Shown here piece after piece: positions 11,725 through 23,489 of a stretch of 64,000 nt of DNA (position 1 is its first letter; the number at the start of each line of letters is the position of its first letter). The DNA is taken from assembly GCA_951799405.1 (NCBI GenBank), contig OX637339.1, positions 3,596,001-3,660,000 on the forward strand. Direction: 5' to 3'. The notes beneath the pieces were generated by a model. That model made no database searches and had not been told where the DNA came from. It saw only the letters and a program-made list of their open reading frames with translations. Origin of the DNA: Agapetus fuscipes. Taxonomy: Eukaryota > Arthropoda > Insecta > Trichoptera > Glossosomatidae. A program made the position numbers and the translations under genes.

Positions 11725-14700
11725 CTTTGCTTGCATTGTCCACGGCAGTTTGCCGCCTGTTTGATCTCCAGGGTACTTGGGGAGCAGCTTCTGTCACCGG
11801 TACGACCGCCATCTCAGCCTTGGGTTGAATCGGTTGCTTCTCTTCCACCGACATCTTCCTAAAGTTCTGATTGGCATTGTTCACCAATCTCGGAGAATTT
11901 AAATCATGATGGCTCTCTTCGACAATCTCCTTTGTGGCTTCATTTTTTGGTTGCGCCTTTTCTGAATCCTTGTTCAACTTGAAAATCATGGCCAGTTCTT
12001 CGGAAGAGTTGTATTCAGGAGATTCTCTGCTGTTCCGATTCTTTTCTACTTCGTCTTGTGAAGACACATCAATAGGTGATTCTTTCCCATCTGTTTCCTT
12101 CTTCTTTGCTTGACTTTCTTCTGTAGGCTTAGGAACAGTAAACTTATCTGTCACATGGGTTATGTCATCTAATAGTTCACTGATTCCTTTGCGCAAATCA
12201 TCAAAACTGTGTAGATTGTCCAATGATTCAATCTTTGAATCAAAAGGTTTCTCCTTCTTTAGCATTGGGCATTTGCTGAAATTGGATTCCATCTTACTTG
12301 TGTAAGAAAATGGTTCCATGTTTGAAGCAACTGCATTGTATTTTGACTCTACCGGTTGTCTATGCTCAACTAATTGGTGACTGTCGCTAACAAAGATTCT
12401 AGATTCTTGTTTTTTATTATTGTATTTATTCATATCTAATGCAGCATTGTCCTCTAGATTAGCTTCACTCTTTTCAATATTTGCTTTGATTTTGTTGCCC
12501 ACCATTTTCAGCTGGTTTGAAATGGTCATCAAACTGTCTTCGGTAAACTTTCCCCTGTTCTCATTTGAGAGATTTTGCTCAGATTTTTTGTTCACATTAG
12601 AATCAAAAACTATGTTTGGGATGCAGCTGCTTTTCACTTTAGTTTCAACAACTTCATGACTGTCATTGCTTTTTTGATAACCGTCATCATTTTGAAATTT
12701 GGTCACAAAAGTGCTTTGACTGTCACTTTTAACATCATGGTGTGATTTATCTTCACCGTATTTATGTTCAGAGCGGGTCTCTCTTTTGTGTTTTTCCTTT
12801 GATTCTTTCTTTTCATTCTTCAGCTTTTCAAGAGCTTGTCCTAGCTTCACACTGGTTTCTTTGGCTTCCTTAGCCATTATGTTCAAAGCATCTTCAAAAT
12901 TATCTGTAGTCTTTCGCCTTGGAGAGAGTGACTTCTTGTAATTTGGTGTTGTTGACTTTGGAGACTTATCAGGAGTGACTGCCAGAGGAGGCCTTGCAGC
13001 CAGCCTTTCTTCTCGGAAAAATATATCTCTTGGACTCTCTCCAGATTCATTCTCATACTTTGATGTTGGTCTCACAGGTTTCTGAATATCCAATTGATCC
13101 AACAATTGCTGAGATGTTTTGAAATTGGCCGGAAGTTTCCCACTTTTCCCGTATTCCAAAACAGATTCAGGCAAGTCAGGTATGCTTTGAGCTTTTTCAA
13201 CTCCTCTGTTACTGTACAAACTGATTGCATCATCAATTTCTCTTTGGATGATTGTGAATATATTGGCTGATAGAGATCTTACAGCCCGCTTCTTTTTAAT
13301 GACGTGATTGTCAAATAGCTTAGAAGGTTGACTGAGGCTTTTGTTGTCACAGTTATTGTTTATCACATTCTCCAGATCATCATTAGCATTGGGGTTTTTA
13401 GAATCCTTTCTTAGAGTTCTGTAAGCCAAGTCATCAGTCACAATATCTGGGATCTCTTGAGGAATATACCTCGACCTGTGTTTGCTTTCTGGATTTGCAT
13501 GCAAGTAGTCACTGAAAGGAGCTGGAGATACAGGTCCTAACGGTATTCCAAACGGAGGTTGTGGATCTTCAATCTTAAGGTAGTTGTTAGCTTGACGAAT
13601 GTTTCTAAATACAACGTCATCCAAAAGAACATCTGGTTCTTCTTTGCCAGTTTCTGGAGGTAAGCTTGTTGTCATAACAGGATCAGCGAGGGCAGGCGTC
13701 GCTAACATGTAACTGACTTGAGACACTAGATTGTTAGCGTCGCTTTTCGGTCTCTCATGAGGGTTCATTCTCCTATAAGCCATGTCATCATGCAACTTAT
13801 CAGGAATGGAAGACTTTCTGTGCATTTGTTGTTGTCTTTTCACTACAGGAGTATCTGCGTAATCGGAGTAACTTGGATACCTGAAGTAGTTTTCTTTAGT
13901 AGGACTAGAATATGGGAAGGACTCAGTAGTTTTTGGCGTCATTAATTCTCGGCGTTCTGCTCGATCTAACAAATCTTCATCTCCCAAACCAAGACTGTTG
14001 TAAATGGCTTCTAGCTCTGATAAGGCATCATCAAGGTTAGTTGATTTCCTTCTAGACTTAGACTGGTCTTCGTCAGAATTTTTCCTAACATCATCCATTG
14101 GAATTATGTCAATGTTAGAATAGCAAATCGGTTCATCTTCTTTTTTATTCTTTCTAAATACGTTATCAACTTCATCTTTTGTATATCTTTGATACGGATT
14201 TTTCCCTATACTTTCGTTAGATCTTCCATTTTGTATACTTCCATTCATGAAATTGTTTTTGATTGGGTTAGAAACAATGGGATTCTGTGGTTTTGGAACA
14301 TATTTATTTTGAGTGGATGCACTTGTGGTCGACTGATCACTTAAAGTTCTATTGTGACCAAATTGCTTTCTCTTTTGCATAAGCTCCTGTGTTTCCATTT
14401 TCTTCCAGAAGTCCGAAGCATTGCGCGGCCTCTGCCTTACACTTCCTTGGTTAACTGATGAGGCTTGCGAGTCACTTAGATACAGCTGTTCTGGGTTCGC
14501 AGGGCTCTTTGCTATGTGAATTGGTTTTCGTGACCGAGGAGTTTTATCAGCAAAATACAAAAACTCAGGATTTGTGTTTTCTTGTGTGTGTCTTCTTGTG
14601 GAATCCCTGTTTAAATTCAGCTGCTTCAATTGTGGCCTCGCCAAGTAACGATTATAAACTTCAGGTCTTATAACTTCAGCTGTAACTGAAGACGGTCTCC

Positions 14701-16252
14701 TGGGTTGATCATTCTGGTACATATCAGTAGACGGAGAGTTGTAATAATTTTGTTGCATTGCAATGTGATCTTCAGATGTTGAGATAGGCCTCTTGGACCA
14801 ATTGAGACTAGAAGGATTGTTAATTTGAATATTTTTGTCATAGACACTTTGAGGATTATAGCTGGCAGGAGTGGGTGTAGCAGATTTATCTTCCCGGGTT
14901 CTTGGTTGAGAGAACCTTTGAGAATTCTGTTCATACATCAACGGTCTAGTGTTCTCATAAACTGATGAAATTGGAGTCGGCCCTTTTCTTTGAAGATCTC
15001 TAGGAGGTGGGACAGGAGGAGCAATAACATCCTTTTTAGGAGGATTCATTCCAAGGGGAAATTTAACAACCATGACATTGTCATTTTCATAATTTGGTGT
15101 AGAGTACAAGCCATTCGTGTTTTCCACTGAAGCACTTCTTCTAGATTGCAATTTGCTGTTTCTTACTTCAGGTCTCTCCTGATTGTTTTTGGCATTATTG
15201 AATGGAACACTGTAAGTGATGTTTTCATTGTTTACTTGAGCATTGAAGTTGATGACTCCAGTTGGATAGCTGTACATGGAAGAGTTAGAGCCAGACAAAC
15301 CTCCTGGCCTTTGATTAGATTTTGCCATCAGACTACCATATTGATTATTGATTCCGTTTGATGGTTGTTGCATGATTTTAGGTTCAGAATAATCTGGTTC
15401 TTCCTTTGGCCATCCGGTCTCACCATTGATAGAAGGTGTACTCAAAACCCTTTGCTTAAGAGCTATCAACTCTGCTTCTGATCGGCTAAACCCTTTCTGT
15501 ATTAAGTCAGCTTCTTGGTTCAGCTGTGCTTCATCGTCCCTCGACAACCTTTTATTATACCGATCAGTCCTGGCACTCCTAGTTCTTCTATTAACCGATC
15601 CATCTCGAGAATAGTTAGTCAAGGAATCGTCACTTCTAAACTTAATGATAGAAGACGACGTTGATCTCTGAGACTCTTCATCACTACTGGAATCATTCTT
15701 AACATTTCTCATCGCCTCAATTCTCGCTTTTATTCTTCCTTTTCTTCCTTTCCTCAATGAACCATCTTGAGATCCACAACTGGAACCTTGTCCTTTTTTA
15801 TCCAAAGATTCCTTACTTGTTCTCATGTTTAGAGGTGACCTTGGCAGACCTCTTCCAACAAACCCCACGAAACCCGCTGACGGATCAGAGAGCACTCCTT
15901 CATCATAGTAATCTCTGTGTTGAAACTTAGTAACGCTTTGAGATCTTTTGTGGTCATTTGAGACATCCACAACAATCTGATCTGCTGTTTTTCTTTTGCT
16001 CTTTGTTGGTGTTTTTCTTTTTGAATATTTTTGGGAATTGTCTTCGCTGCTGGACGTGTCTCCGTCGCTTTCCTTCTTTTTTCTGCGGAAGAGCTTCCCG
16101 ATGGACCACTTGGAGTTGTCCTTCTTGGGTTGGGATTCCTGGGTCTTGGGTGGCCATGCTGTCCGTGCCTCCATGGTGTAATCGGCTCGATGACCCTGCG
16201 CAGACGCCGGCCCTTCAGATGAACGTCCTCCCACTCGTGTGCTGCTCACGGT
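11725..16252 (-). CDS. Main coding exon of a large disordered, C-terminally anchored protein (unrecognised family)
   Basis: A 4528-nt exon is open throughout. At its 5' edge the minus strand reads a pyrimidine run then gatttcag|ACCGTGAGC, a good acceptor. At its 3' edge it reads GCAAAG|gtaagaagg, a strong donor, so the few codons beyond 11725 before a stop are intronic. The open frame has no ATG at its left edge, which also argues for an upstream exon. The product is Ser/Lys/Asn/Glu-rich and looks mostly disordered. A basic patch KLFRRKKK lies near residue 60 (full-length numbering) and a proline motif APPVPPPRD, a possible SH3 ligand, near 412. A short motif occurs three times: DDMAYRRM near 825, DDVVFRNI near 882 and DDLAYRTL near 941. 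Lys/Glu-rich helical or coiled-coil-like stretches lie near 1125-1165. It resembles a cytoplasmic scaffold or adaptor tethered to a membrane by the last exon. I do not recognise the family. The exon carries no transposon insertion, unlike everything around it, which suggests purifying selection. Confidence 0.88.
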
Positions 16253-16337
16253 CTGAAATCAAACAAAAAAGACATACAATTTTTTGAAAAGTTACACATG
16301 CTATTTTTCTATCATTCTTCTCTGTCATCATATAAGT

Positions 16338-16895
16338 CTAGGCAAATATCTCAGTTAGTAGAGCGCTAACTTTCAATGGTAGAGGGCTAAGGTTCAATTT
16401 CCCACAGGGGTGTCAGATGTGATATCCCTTTGGTTTAGATGGGAAACCCTCTATTCAAATTGACTGGTTAGCGTTTCAATTAAAGCTACAATTCTTGGTA
16501 TTCAAAATCAAAATACCGACAGCGTTTACTCAACCATCACAAGAAATGATAATCTTCCTTCCCAGAAGCTGTAAAACCCCAACTTCTTTGAATTTGGACC
16601 TTTTTTCTCATTGAGCAAATGCCCATCTTGTATGGGACTGCCGTCCTTAGCAAACAATAGCACAATATTTGTTTGCATTTTCCATAGCAACCTGGCCAGG
16701 TGACGACACAATTCACGTGCGAACCTCATTGTCTGAATAGGCCCCTCAGGAGCTGGGAAACCCCCACTTCAAGTGAAGTGGTTGCCATAAGGCCCTCTTA
16801 CCTATGAAAATAGGTTTCTCTGACCACATGCTACCCCTTTGGAGGCAACGCGCAAAGATTCAAGAAGTTACGCTATATGACTAGCTTAGCTGCGT
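16338..16895 (+). repeat. SINE-A copy split by a dispersed repeat
   Basis: Head at 16345 (TATCTCAGTTAGTAGAG). Body to about 16590 and from about 16735 (CAGGAGCTGGGAAACCCCCA) to AGCTTAGCTGCGTTATT. The middle 145 bp matches the block at 24.25-24.40 kb. Confidence 0.75.
16590..16735. repeat. Dispersed repeat inside SINE-A
   Basis: GGGACTGCCGTCCTTAGCAA, CATTTTCCATAGCAACCTGG and TTCACGTGCGAACCTCATTG. Related blocks lie at 24246-24404, 45045-45260, about 25925-26065 and 47815-47890. No termini are clear. Confidence 0.6.
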
Positions 16896-17432
16896 TATTA
16901 ATGATGGAAGAAAAGGTGTGGGCGCTGGGCAGGTATGCCTTATCTATTTTCCTGACAGATGCTGAGCATCCACACACCGTTTTCAACAGATTATTTTAAA
17001 CGCTCTCTTACTCAGAGAATGTAAAAATAGAAATCTGCTCAATTTATAGGTGTTATATTATAAAAATAATTCATACAGGGTTATTCACCACACATTTAAT
17101 CTATGGCTGATCCATGGATCATCTTTTTTTGTATGGAAAATTCGTAAATAAAAATAACATATACCTACAGGACTATTCACCACACATTTAATCTATAGCT
17201 GATCCATGGTTCATAATTTTTTTGTATGGGAAATTCCTACATATAAATAAATCATACAGGGCTATTCACCACACATTTAATCCATGGCTGATCCATGGTT
17301 CACAATTTTTTTGGATGGGAAATTCGTGTTAGGTGTCGTTTGAGCTATGGATTTTCTGTGTGTGAATATTCCACAAGTTTTTTAGGAAAAAATTAAGCCA
17401 CGTTGGAAATGAAAAAACAAATATTCAAGATG
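16896..17432. other. Short direct repeats
   Basis: The phrase CAGGGTTATTCACCACACAT/TTAATCTATGGCTGATCCATG is present three times (about 17077, 17168, 17256), spaced about 90 bp: a small tandem array of a 90-bp unit. A related single phrase is at 17780. Confidence 0.65.
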
Positions 17433-17650
17433 GTCCCGTCGATAGATCAGTGGTAGAATGCTTGCATTCCATGCCGAGAGCTAGGGTTCGATTCCCACCA
17501 TGATTTTCCATTTTAGTTTATATTTCAAACCAAAAATAAAATACCGGCACGGTTTACTCAGCTTTCACAAAAAATGAAAACCAGACCAGGGAGCTGGGGA
17601 AGCCCCACTTCAACGGAAGGGGCCGGCCTACTTACCTGTATAAATAAATA
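17433..17650 (+). repeat. SINE-A copy, 3' truncated
   Basis: Head CCGTCGATAGATCAGTGGTAG, with a B box GGTTCGATTCC, body to TTACCTGTATAAATAAATAGG. Confidence 0.75.
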
Positions 17651-17994
17651 GGTTATGCACGCCACATCCGAAACAACTCCAGATTACCGTCTTAGGTTCT
17701 CTAAATAGGAAGTTCTATAAGAATTTAATAAGAGCAATTATTCAATATGAATGAAGTTTTCGGTCCAATCTTCTGTACTATTTAATCCACAGATGATCCA
17801 TGGAGCATCGTTTTTTTTTGTATATGAAATTAACTTTAGACTGCGGATAATCTTTACCTCGAGTATAAAACATGCTATGCTCACATTTCGTGGAGAGTAA
17901 AAAATGTATGCAAGTTTGCGTTACCATTTACGCTCACTGGAGACGCTGTTAAATCTTCCATACAAATATTCATAAGTTAGCCGGTATTCAGTGA

Positions 17995-18090
17995 TGAATT
18001 ACTACACTTGTTGGTTGGTGGGCTTACATCTGAGAGCTTTAAATGAATATATCCTTGCAACTTAGATTATAGATTATAGATTATAGAAAT
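17995..18090 (+). repeat. LINE-tail end fragment
   Basis: CATCTGAGAGCTTTAAATG then CTTGCAACTTAGATTATAG with three GATTATA units. Confidence 0.65.
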
Positions 18091-18439
18091 TATTATTTTT
18101 AATTTTTTTTCGAGAATAACAATGCATTTTTAAAAGTATTCAAAGAAAAAAGAATTATATAATTAGTATACTTTAGTATGAACACGGGAATTAGTATTTT
18201 CTGAATAAATGAATGCGGAATGTGCCAAAAGAAAAGTGGTTTAGTGCCAAAATATCTGAGGAAGTATTTTTATTTGGGAAATTCATTAAACGCGTCACAT
18301 AACGACACAAGATAAATAAATAGGTAGGTAGATACAACATTTTTTCTATCTTTCTATCTTTTTATTCATCTCTAATATAAAACATCATTATAAACTCCCC
18401 ACTATAGCGTTAATAGAAACATGTATTGAATATACAACT

Positions 18440-18683
18440 GATAGGTTGGTATGCGGCTGACCACCCATACTGTAAAAAATGGTTCACTTTGCCAATGTCA
18501 CCCCTGCTTCAGGGAAGGTCGGCAAGAGTTGCAGGGCTTATATTCATTTGAGATTGGGTTTTTTACATTGTAGGTCCACATGCGGCATGTGTAAGCGCGA
18601 AATTATGCATGTCTGCTTGTGGGAATGCATTTAATATGAATCTCAAATGATACATATCTTTGCAGCTTAGATTTAGATTTAGA
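18440..18683 (+). repeat. LINE-tail copy, near full length
   Basis: Starts GATAGGTTGGTATGCGGC and runs to GCAGCTTAGATTTAGATTT. It is followed by the second-subfamily LINE ends. Confidence 0.8.
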
Positions 18684-18744
18684 CCCCTAGTGGGTGATTA
18701 AGTTATCATACTTTTTGTTGTTGAATGTAGGCGATGGTTGGGAA

Positions 18745-19180
18745 TTTCCTATTGTAAAATATTAGAAATATAAAAATGCTGAAATATGAAAATGTGAAAC
18801 GAAAAATATCGGGAAAAGTATGGCTTGATTGTTTTGATGAAATTGTGAAAGATTGGAATGTGGAATGAAAAAAGTGTATCAAAAGAAAATAGTGAAAAAA
18901 ATGCATCAAAAAGTTGATGAATGAATTGAAAGAGGTATGCAAGGACATGAAGAAATGGGGACAACTCTTCAGAGGATCTGTCCACCCCGAGTGGAATGGC
19001 GACAAAGTTATAGTTTCGAAGATTTGTTCGAAGAAGAGTTTTCGAAATCGTGAAGAATATCCATGATATGTTAAGTAATGGATAAGAATGCATTAAAAAA
19101 CTTATGCAAGGATAGGAAAAAATAGAGGGAACTATGTCCACTCCTAGTGGAATAACTACAGAGTTACAGTAACAGTAACA
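18745..19180 (+). pseudogene. Tandem pair of LINE 3' ends, second subfamily
   Basis: A degraded frame (KISGKVWLDCFDEIVKDW) precedes the 3' UTR phrase ATGCAAGGACATGAAGAAAT and its end near 19020. A second partial copy of the same UTR follows (19020-19180), ending TACAGTAACAGTAAC. Same subfamily as 49.5 kb. Confidence 0.65.
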
Positions 19181-19279
19181 AATACCATTATTCATAATTT
19201 CACGTACATCACCGTATTCATTGAAACCTTTAATGACCCCATCTTGTCCGTGGCCATATGGCCTCATGGCGACAACCAT

Positions 19280-19990
19280 GGTCGAAACAAATTGGACAAA
19301 TCGTCCACTAAAGCTTCAGATCAATTGTCCAGCAAACATCCAGGTGTGCTAAAGATTCTGGTCTTCAGATCTGCCAAGGATCCCGTTCTTCCCGAACTTT
19401 AAAGATGATCATCAAATCCGTATAACGTCCATCAAAAATGTTCAATTTGCTAAAAATCCATGTCTTCAAAATGGATCCCAAAGATCCAAAACACGAGATT
19501 CACCAATGATCTAATATCTTCAGGTGCATCAAGGATCCCAACTTCAAAGGCGATATTCAGTCCCGTTAAACATCCACTATTCAAAAACACAAAAGATGTT
19601 CAATTCGCAAAAAGTCCATCTCTTCAAAATCGATCACAAAGATTCAAATATCTTCAGTTCTGCCGAGGACCCCGACATCAAAGACGTCCTTTAGATGTCT
19701 AATATCCAGCTCTTCAAACCAAAATGTGCTAAAGTTTCATGTCTTCACAATCGATCACAAATCTCCCAAAACACCACATTTGCGAAGGTCCAAAATCTTC
19801 AGGTGCATCAAAGATTCAAATCATCAACTTCGATCCAAAACATCAGATTCAAAAAAGATCCGAATCTTATGGTATTCAAATACACTTGAAGGTCTTCAAA
19901 TGCCAAAAATTCAGCTCCTCATATCTTTCCAAAGATCCCATAAATCACCAAAAATCCAGTCAAAACATCAAATGACATCCAATCGTTTGT
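19280..19990 (+). repeat. Degenerate periodic CA-rich block
   Basis: The phrases GCTAAAAATCCATGTCTTC, CGATCACAAAGATTC and ATCTTCAGGTGCATCAA(A/G)GAT recur in order about every 120-155 bp (near 19340, 19450, 19605 and 19730). The plus strand is strongly C/A-rich and G-poor. Origin unknown. Confidence 0.5.
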
Positions 19991-20913
19991 ATATTGATTT
20001 TACTACATTTGTAATTGAGTTTTTTCCCCAGCTGAGGCCCGATGAGTTTAAAAATAACCGCGAAATCACTCCGCACATAATTTAAAAAAAAACACACACA
20101 CACAGACACAACACTTCTCAAAATAAAAGTACAGTGGAACACTTCAAAGCGATCCTTCAGGGATTTAGTTGTATGGGTTTTTGGATGGTTGAGGTAACGT
20201 CTTTTGTTGTTGTTCTGGATGGCAGAAACAGCTGGTCTGGGAGGGAGTTGTGCCATTCATGAGTTGCGCGAACTCACTGAGGACTCGCGAATTTGTCGGT
20301 CACGAGATATTTCGGATCCTCGACTATTAGTTGTATAATATCATCATTATAGTAACGGCTAGTGATTGAATACACTTTAGGTTTTAATTGATTTTGTATG
20401 CAAATTTTAGCTTCGGTTTCATTCACAATATAGGTACTTTAGGCTTTTTAACCCAGCAATAAAAAAAAACAGCAATACCAAGAGTTTCGAGAATTTATAT
20501 TTGTATTTGATAGATAGTATATATTTTCTAGAGTCAGTGCATTTACAGAGTGAAAATTAATTTTAATAAAAAAAAATAAGTGAAAATAAAACTATGTTTT
20601 AATAAAGTTTTTTTTTTAATTTAAATTATATAGTATATATTTGAAAATAGCAAGCAATAAAACAACACGTAGCACAAACAAACCGTACAAGTCACCATGT
20701 TTTATTGCTTGCTATCAAATTCTTTTTGTGAAATAAAACATGATGCATACTTGAATGTAAGAATATTATAATCTTCCAGTTTTGGAAAATTATTGATACT
20801 ATAAAGATTAAAAAAAATGCCAGGCAAATTTTCTTCATAAAATTAGCATAAAAAAATGACAGCAAGGTCGATCATGAGCGGCCATGTTGTACCTACCTAT
20901 CGCCTTCTATCGG
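19991..20913. other. AT-rich stretch
   Basis: No gene recognised. The phrase ATTGCTTGCTATC occurs at 20702 and 21255 on either side of the TIR element and again in altered form at 36080, hinting at a larger composite element. Confidence 0.4.
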
Positions 20914-21182
20914 TATATATCGCTCGTCCAGTTCTTGTTTATCGTATACGCCAATCTTGTCAAATATGACTTGTTCATGCAGTTGTCTAATGAATCAAAT
21001 TCTACACAATCTGAGCTAAGAAAAACCATAAAACTCGATAATGTGAGAGTTTTTTAAAAATATTTAAAAAATAAATTTCTTGTTTTTATAAGACACATTG
21101 GTCCAGTACACATGCAAACATTGCTAATGTAAAATTTTCTCAATGGCGTATACGGTAAACAAGAACTAAGGCAGCGATATAT
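20914..21182. mobile_element. TIR element of the CGTCCCC/GTGCTTGTTTG family, diverged
   Basis: Ends TCGTTGTTTATC-like: CGTCCAGTTCTTGTTTATCG and CGGTAAACAAGAACTAAGG. The interior CACAATCTGAGCTAAGA and CACATTGGTCCAGTACACA are shared with the copies at 23.9, 46.3 and 61.7 kb. Confidence 0.6.
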
Positions 21183-21683
21183 ATATACATATATATGTAA
21201 GAGCACAGAACAATAATACGTATAGTAATCAGGTGTTTTACGCATTGCCATGATTTATTGCTTGCTATCTTCCAATCGGTAATGTAAGATCTACCGACGT
21301 CCATTGAGAGTATGGGCGAGAATCGCGCATTTGTGTCGACTCCATTCGGAAATAGGTTGTAAAAAAATCGCACTAAACCATGAAGCCCAAATGGGTTTCG
21401 GTTTCGTCTACAAAATTTACTCCCTGACGTCACTAGTCAACATCAGGTCGTGCCAGAATATTGTACTGTACGCAACTGAGCCGCTCACATGTCGGTCAAC
21501 ACTAAATTAGCAAATACTTCAAGTCAGCGGGCGTTTGTGATCAGAGGCGGAGAGTATTTTAGGCATCTGCAGTAATTTCATAACAGGTACAATGCAACCA
21601 TTATCACATCTCTATTGGCTTCCGTAAAATATAACTAAATTGCTCAATTACTTATGAGGCGTTCTCATATTATATTAATTATT

Positions 21684-22096
21684 TTACAATTTACACTTTG
21701 CTAGTGTCACCCCTGTTTCAGAGAAGGTCGGCAAGAGTTGCAGCTCGTGCAGGGCTCATGTTCATTTGAGATACGGTATTTACATTGTAAGTCCACATGC
21801 GGCATGTTTACGCGCGAATTTATACGTGTCTGCTTGTGAAAATGCATATAATGCAGCGGTTTCCAAACTAGGGGGCGCGCCTCCCAGTGGAGGCGCGAGC
21901 TATGCTTAGGGGAGTCGCCAAAAATGTGTCTATAGTAGTATTAGTATGAATATTAAGAAATAGAACGTAGAAGGGAGGCGCGAAAAAAAAATCTCTTTAG
22001 GGAGGCATGGTAGCATAAAGTTTGGAAACTGCTGATATAATGTGAATCCTTGATGTCAAATATCTTTGCAACTTAGGTTAGATTAGATTAGACTAA
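21684..22096 (+). repeat. LINE-tail copy interrupted by a hAT-type element
   Basis: Left part to 21853 and right part from 22035 are contiguous in the family consensus. The interruption is the 181-bp element at 21854-22034. Confidence 0.8.
21854..22034. mobile_element. hAT-type nonautonomous element with 8-bp TSD
   Basis: Ends CAGCGGTTTCCAAACTA and TTTGGAAACTGCTG are the hAT CAG-type TIRs. The flanks are perfect 8-bp duplications, ATATAATG at 21846-21853 and 22035-22042. The 181-bp body is GC-rich (GGGGGCGCGCCTCCC) and non-coding. Confidence 0.85.
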
Positions 22097-22165
22097 TAGA
22101 TTGGCATGAAGCTCACCACCCATAGTATAAAATTATATTTTGCCCAATGCCCTTTTTTCAGAAAA
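22096..22165 (+). repeat. LINE-tail start fragment
   Basis: ATAGATTGGCATGAAGCTCA and following 60 bp match the family start; then cut by SINE-A. Confidence 0.5.
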
Positions 22166-22172
22166 GTTTGTT

Positions 22173-22495
22173 TTTGTTCCGGTCTGGTCGATAGCTCAGT
22201 TGGTAGAGTGCTTGCATTCCATGCCGAGAGCATGGGTTCGAATCCCACCGAGGGTATCAGAAATGATTTCTCCTTTCGGTATTTATTTCATAACCAATAT
22301 AAAAACCGGCAAGGTTTACTCAGCCTTCACAATAAATGAGTACCAGCCCTTTCGGGATCTGATAAACCCCTGGGAAGTGGTTGGCGGAAGGCCGGCCCCC
22401 TTACCTGTAAATATAAATAGGTCCACTCGCCACATGCGAACCCTTTGGGGAAAACTCGGCAAGGAGTTACACTAACGGTATAGCTTAGTTGCGTT
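22173..22495 (+). repeat. SINE-A, full-length reference copy
   Basis: A box TAGCTCAGTTGGTAGAGT, B box GGGTTCGAATCCC, then body GATTTCTCCTTTCGGTATTT through GGAGTTACACTAACGG to TAGCTTAGTTGCG. A SINE-B copy in the same orientation follows at once. Confidence 0.85.
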
Positions 22496-22499
22496 TGTG

Positions 22500-22800
22500 C
22501 GTTCATTAGAAATCTGTCCGTAGTTAAGTGGTTTTAACGCTACGGACCGTTAATTAAAAGATCGTTAGTTCGATTCTCGGCGAAGCACAAAAATATACAT
22601 AATATATTTTATATTTTCAAATATGCTATTGAAAATTTCATAGGCCTTTACCAAAGCCCGGTCACCAAAGGTCTATCCAGCCTTAGAGCAACTGGGTCTT
22701 GCTCGTGTACATAACTGGCGCTTTCCATAGTGACGACCAAGCTCGCAGGTGGCCTCTTCAAATGTTATTCACACGAAAACAACGCTCACCAAATAAATCA
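22500..22800 (+). repeat. SINE-B, full-length copy fused to SINE-A
   Basis: Head GTCCGTAGTTAAGTGG, B box TAGTTCGATTCTC, body AAAGCCCGGTCACCAAAGG through CGCTCACCAAATAAATCA. Confidence 0.8.
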
Positions 22801-23032
22801 TTCAAATACTTATTTATTTATGTTTTTACTTATTTAGTTTTTCAGTTTGTAAGTGCGCATGCAGCATGTGTCTTCTTGAGGGCGTGCATTGATTATGGAT
22901 CTTAAACGTCAATAAAACTTTGCAACATGGATTATAGATGCAAATGTGGATTTTCTTATACATTGAAACAAAGTTTACTATCAGTTGGGATTTTTCTTTT
23001 CTCTGGTATTTTCCTTAGCGAAAGAAAAACAT

Positions 23033-23226
<194 letters not shown>

Positions 23227-23489
23227 ACTTCAGTAGTTTGCTGTGCCTGTTTTTTTTCTGAATTATCGACCAAGAAAATTTACGCCTCACCCAATTAAAC
23301 ATTTCAAGGCTTTCTTTTGTTATTCTCTGCAAGACTTCAGACGCGAATTATATTGTAAATGGGTCAATACATAAGCCAAACCATATTCCATAAACAACGC
23401 TCAATTAGACGGATGTGCGCAGCATCAAAAGAAACTGACAGATCATCCCAAAATATCCTACTCGCTATACATTTATACCCCATTTACAT

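Noticed and set aside
16247..16249. GTG at 16249 as translation start of the large protein
   Set aside because: A splice acceptor lies three bases upstream and the frame is open to it; GTG starts are not expected for a nuclear gene.
12420..16287. Several plus-strand frames across the large exon
   Set aside because: Antisense shadows of the minus-strand coding exon.
18749..19279. A 176-codon minus-strand frame
   Set aside because: It is antisense to two plus-strand LINE 3' ends; composition is low-complexity and there is no homology.
22173..22245. Possible tRNA gene (A and B boxes present)
   Set aside because: The same head recurs with a constant non-tRNA body in more than ten copies; the acceptor and anticodon stems do not fold, so it is a SINE head.
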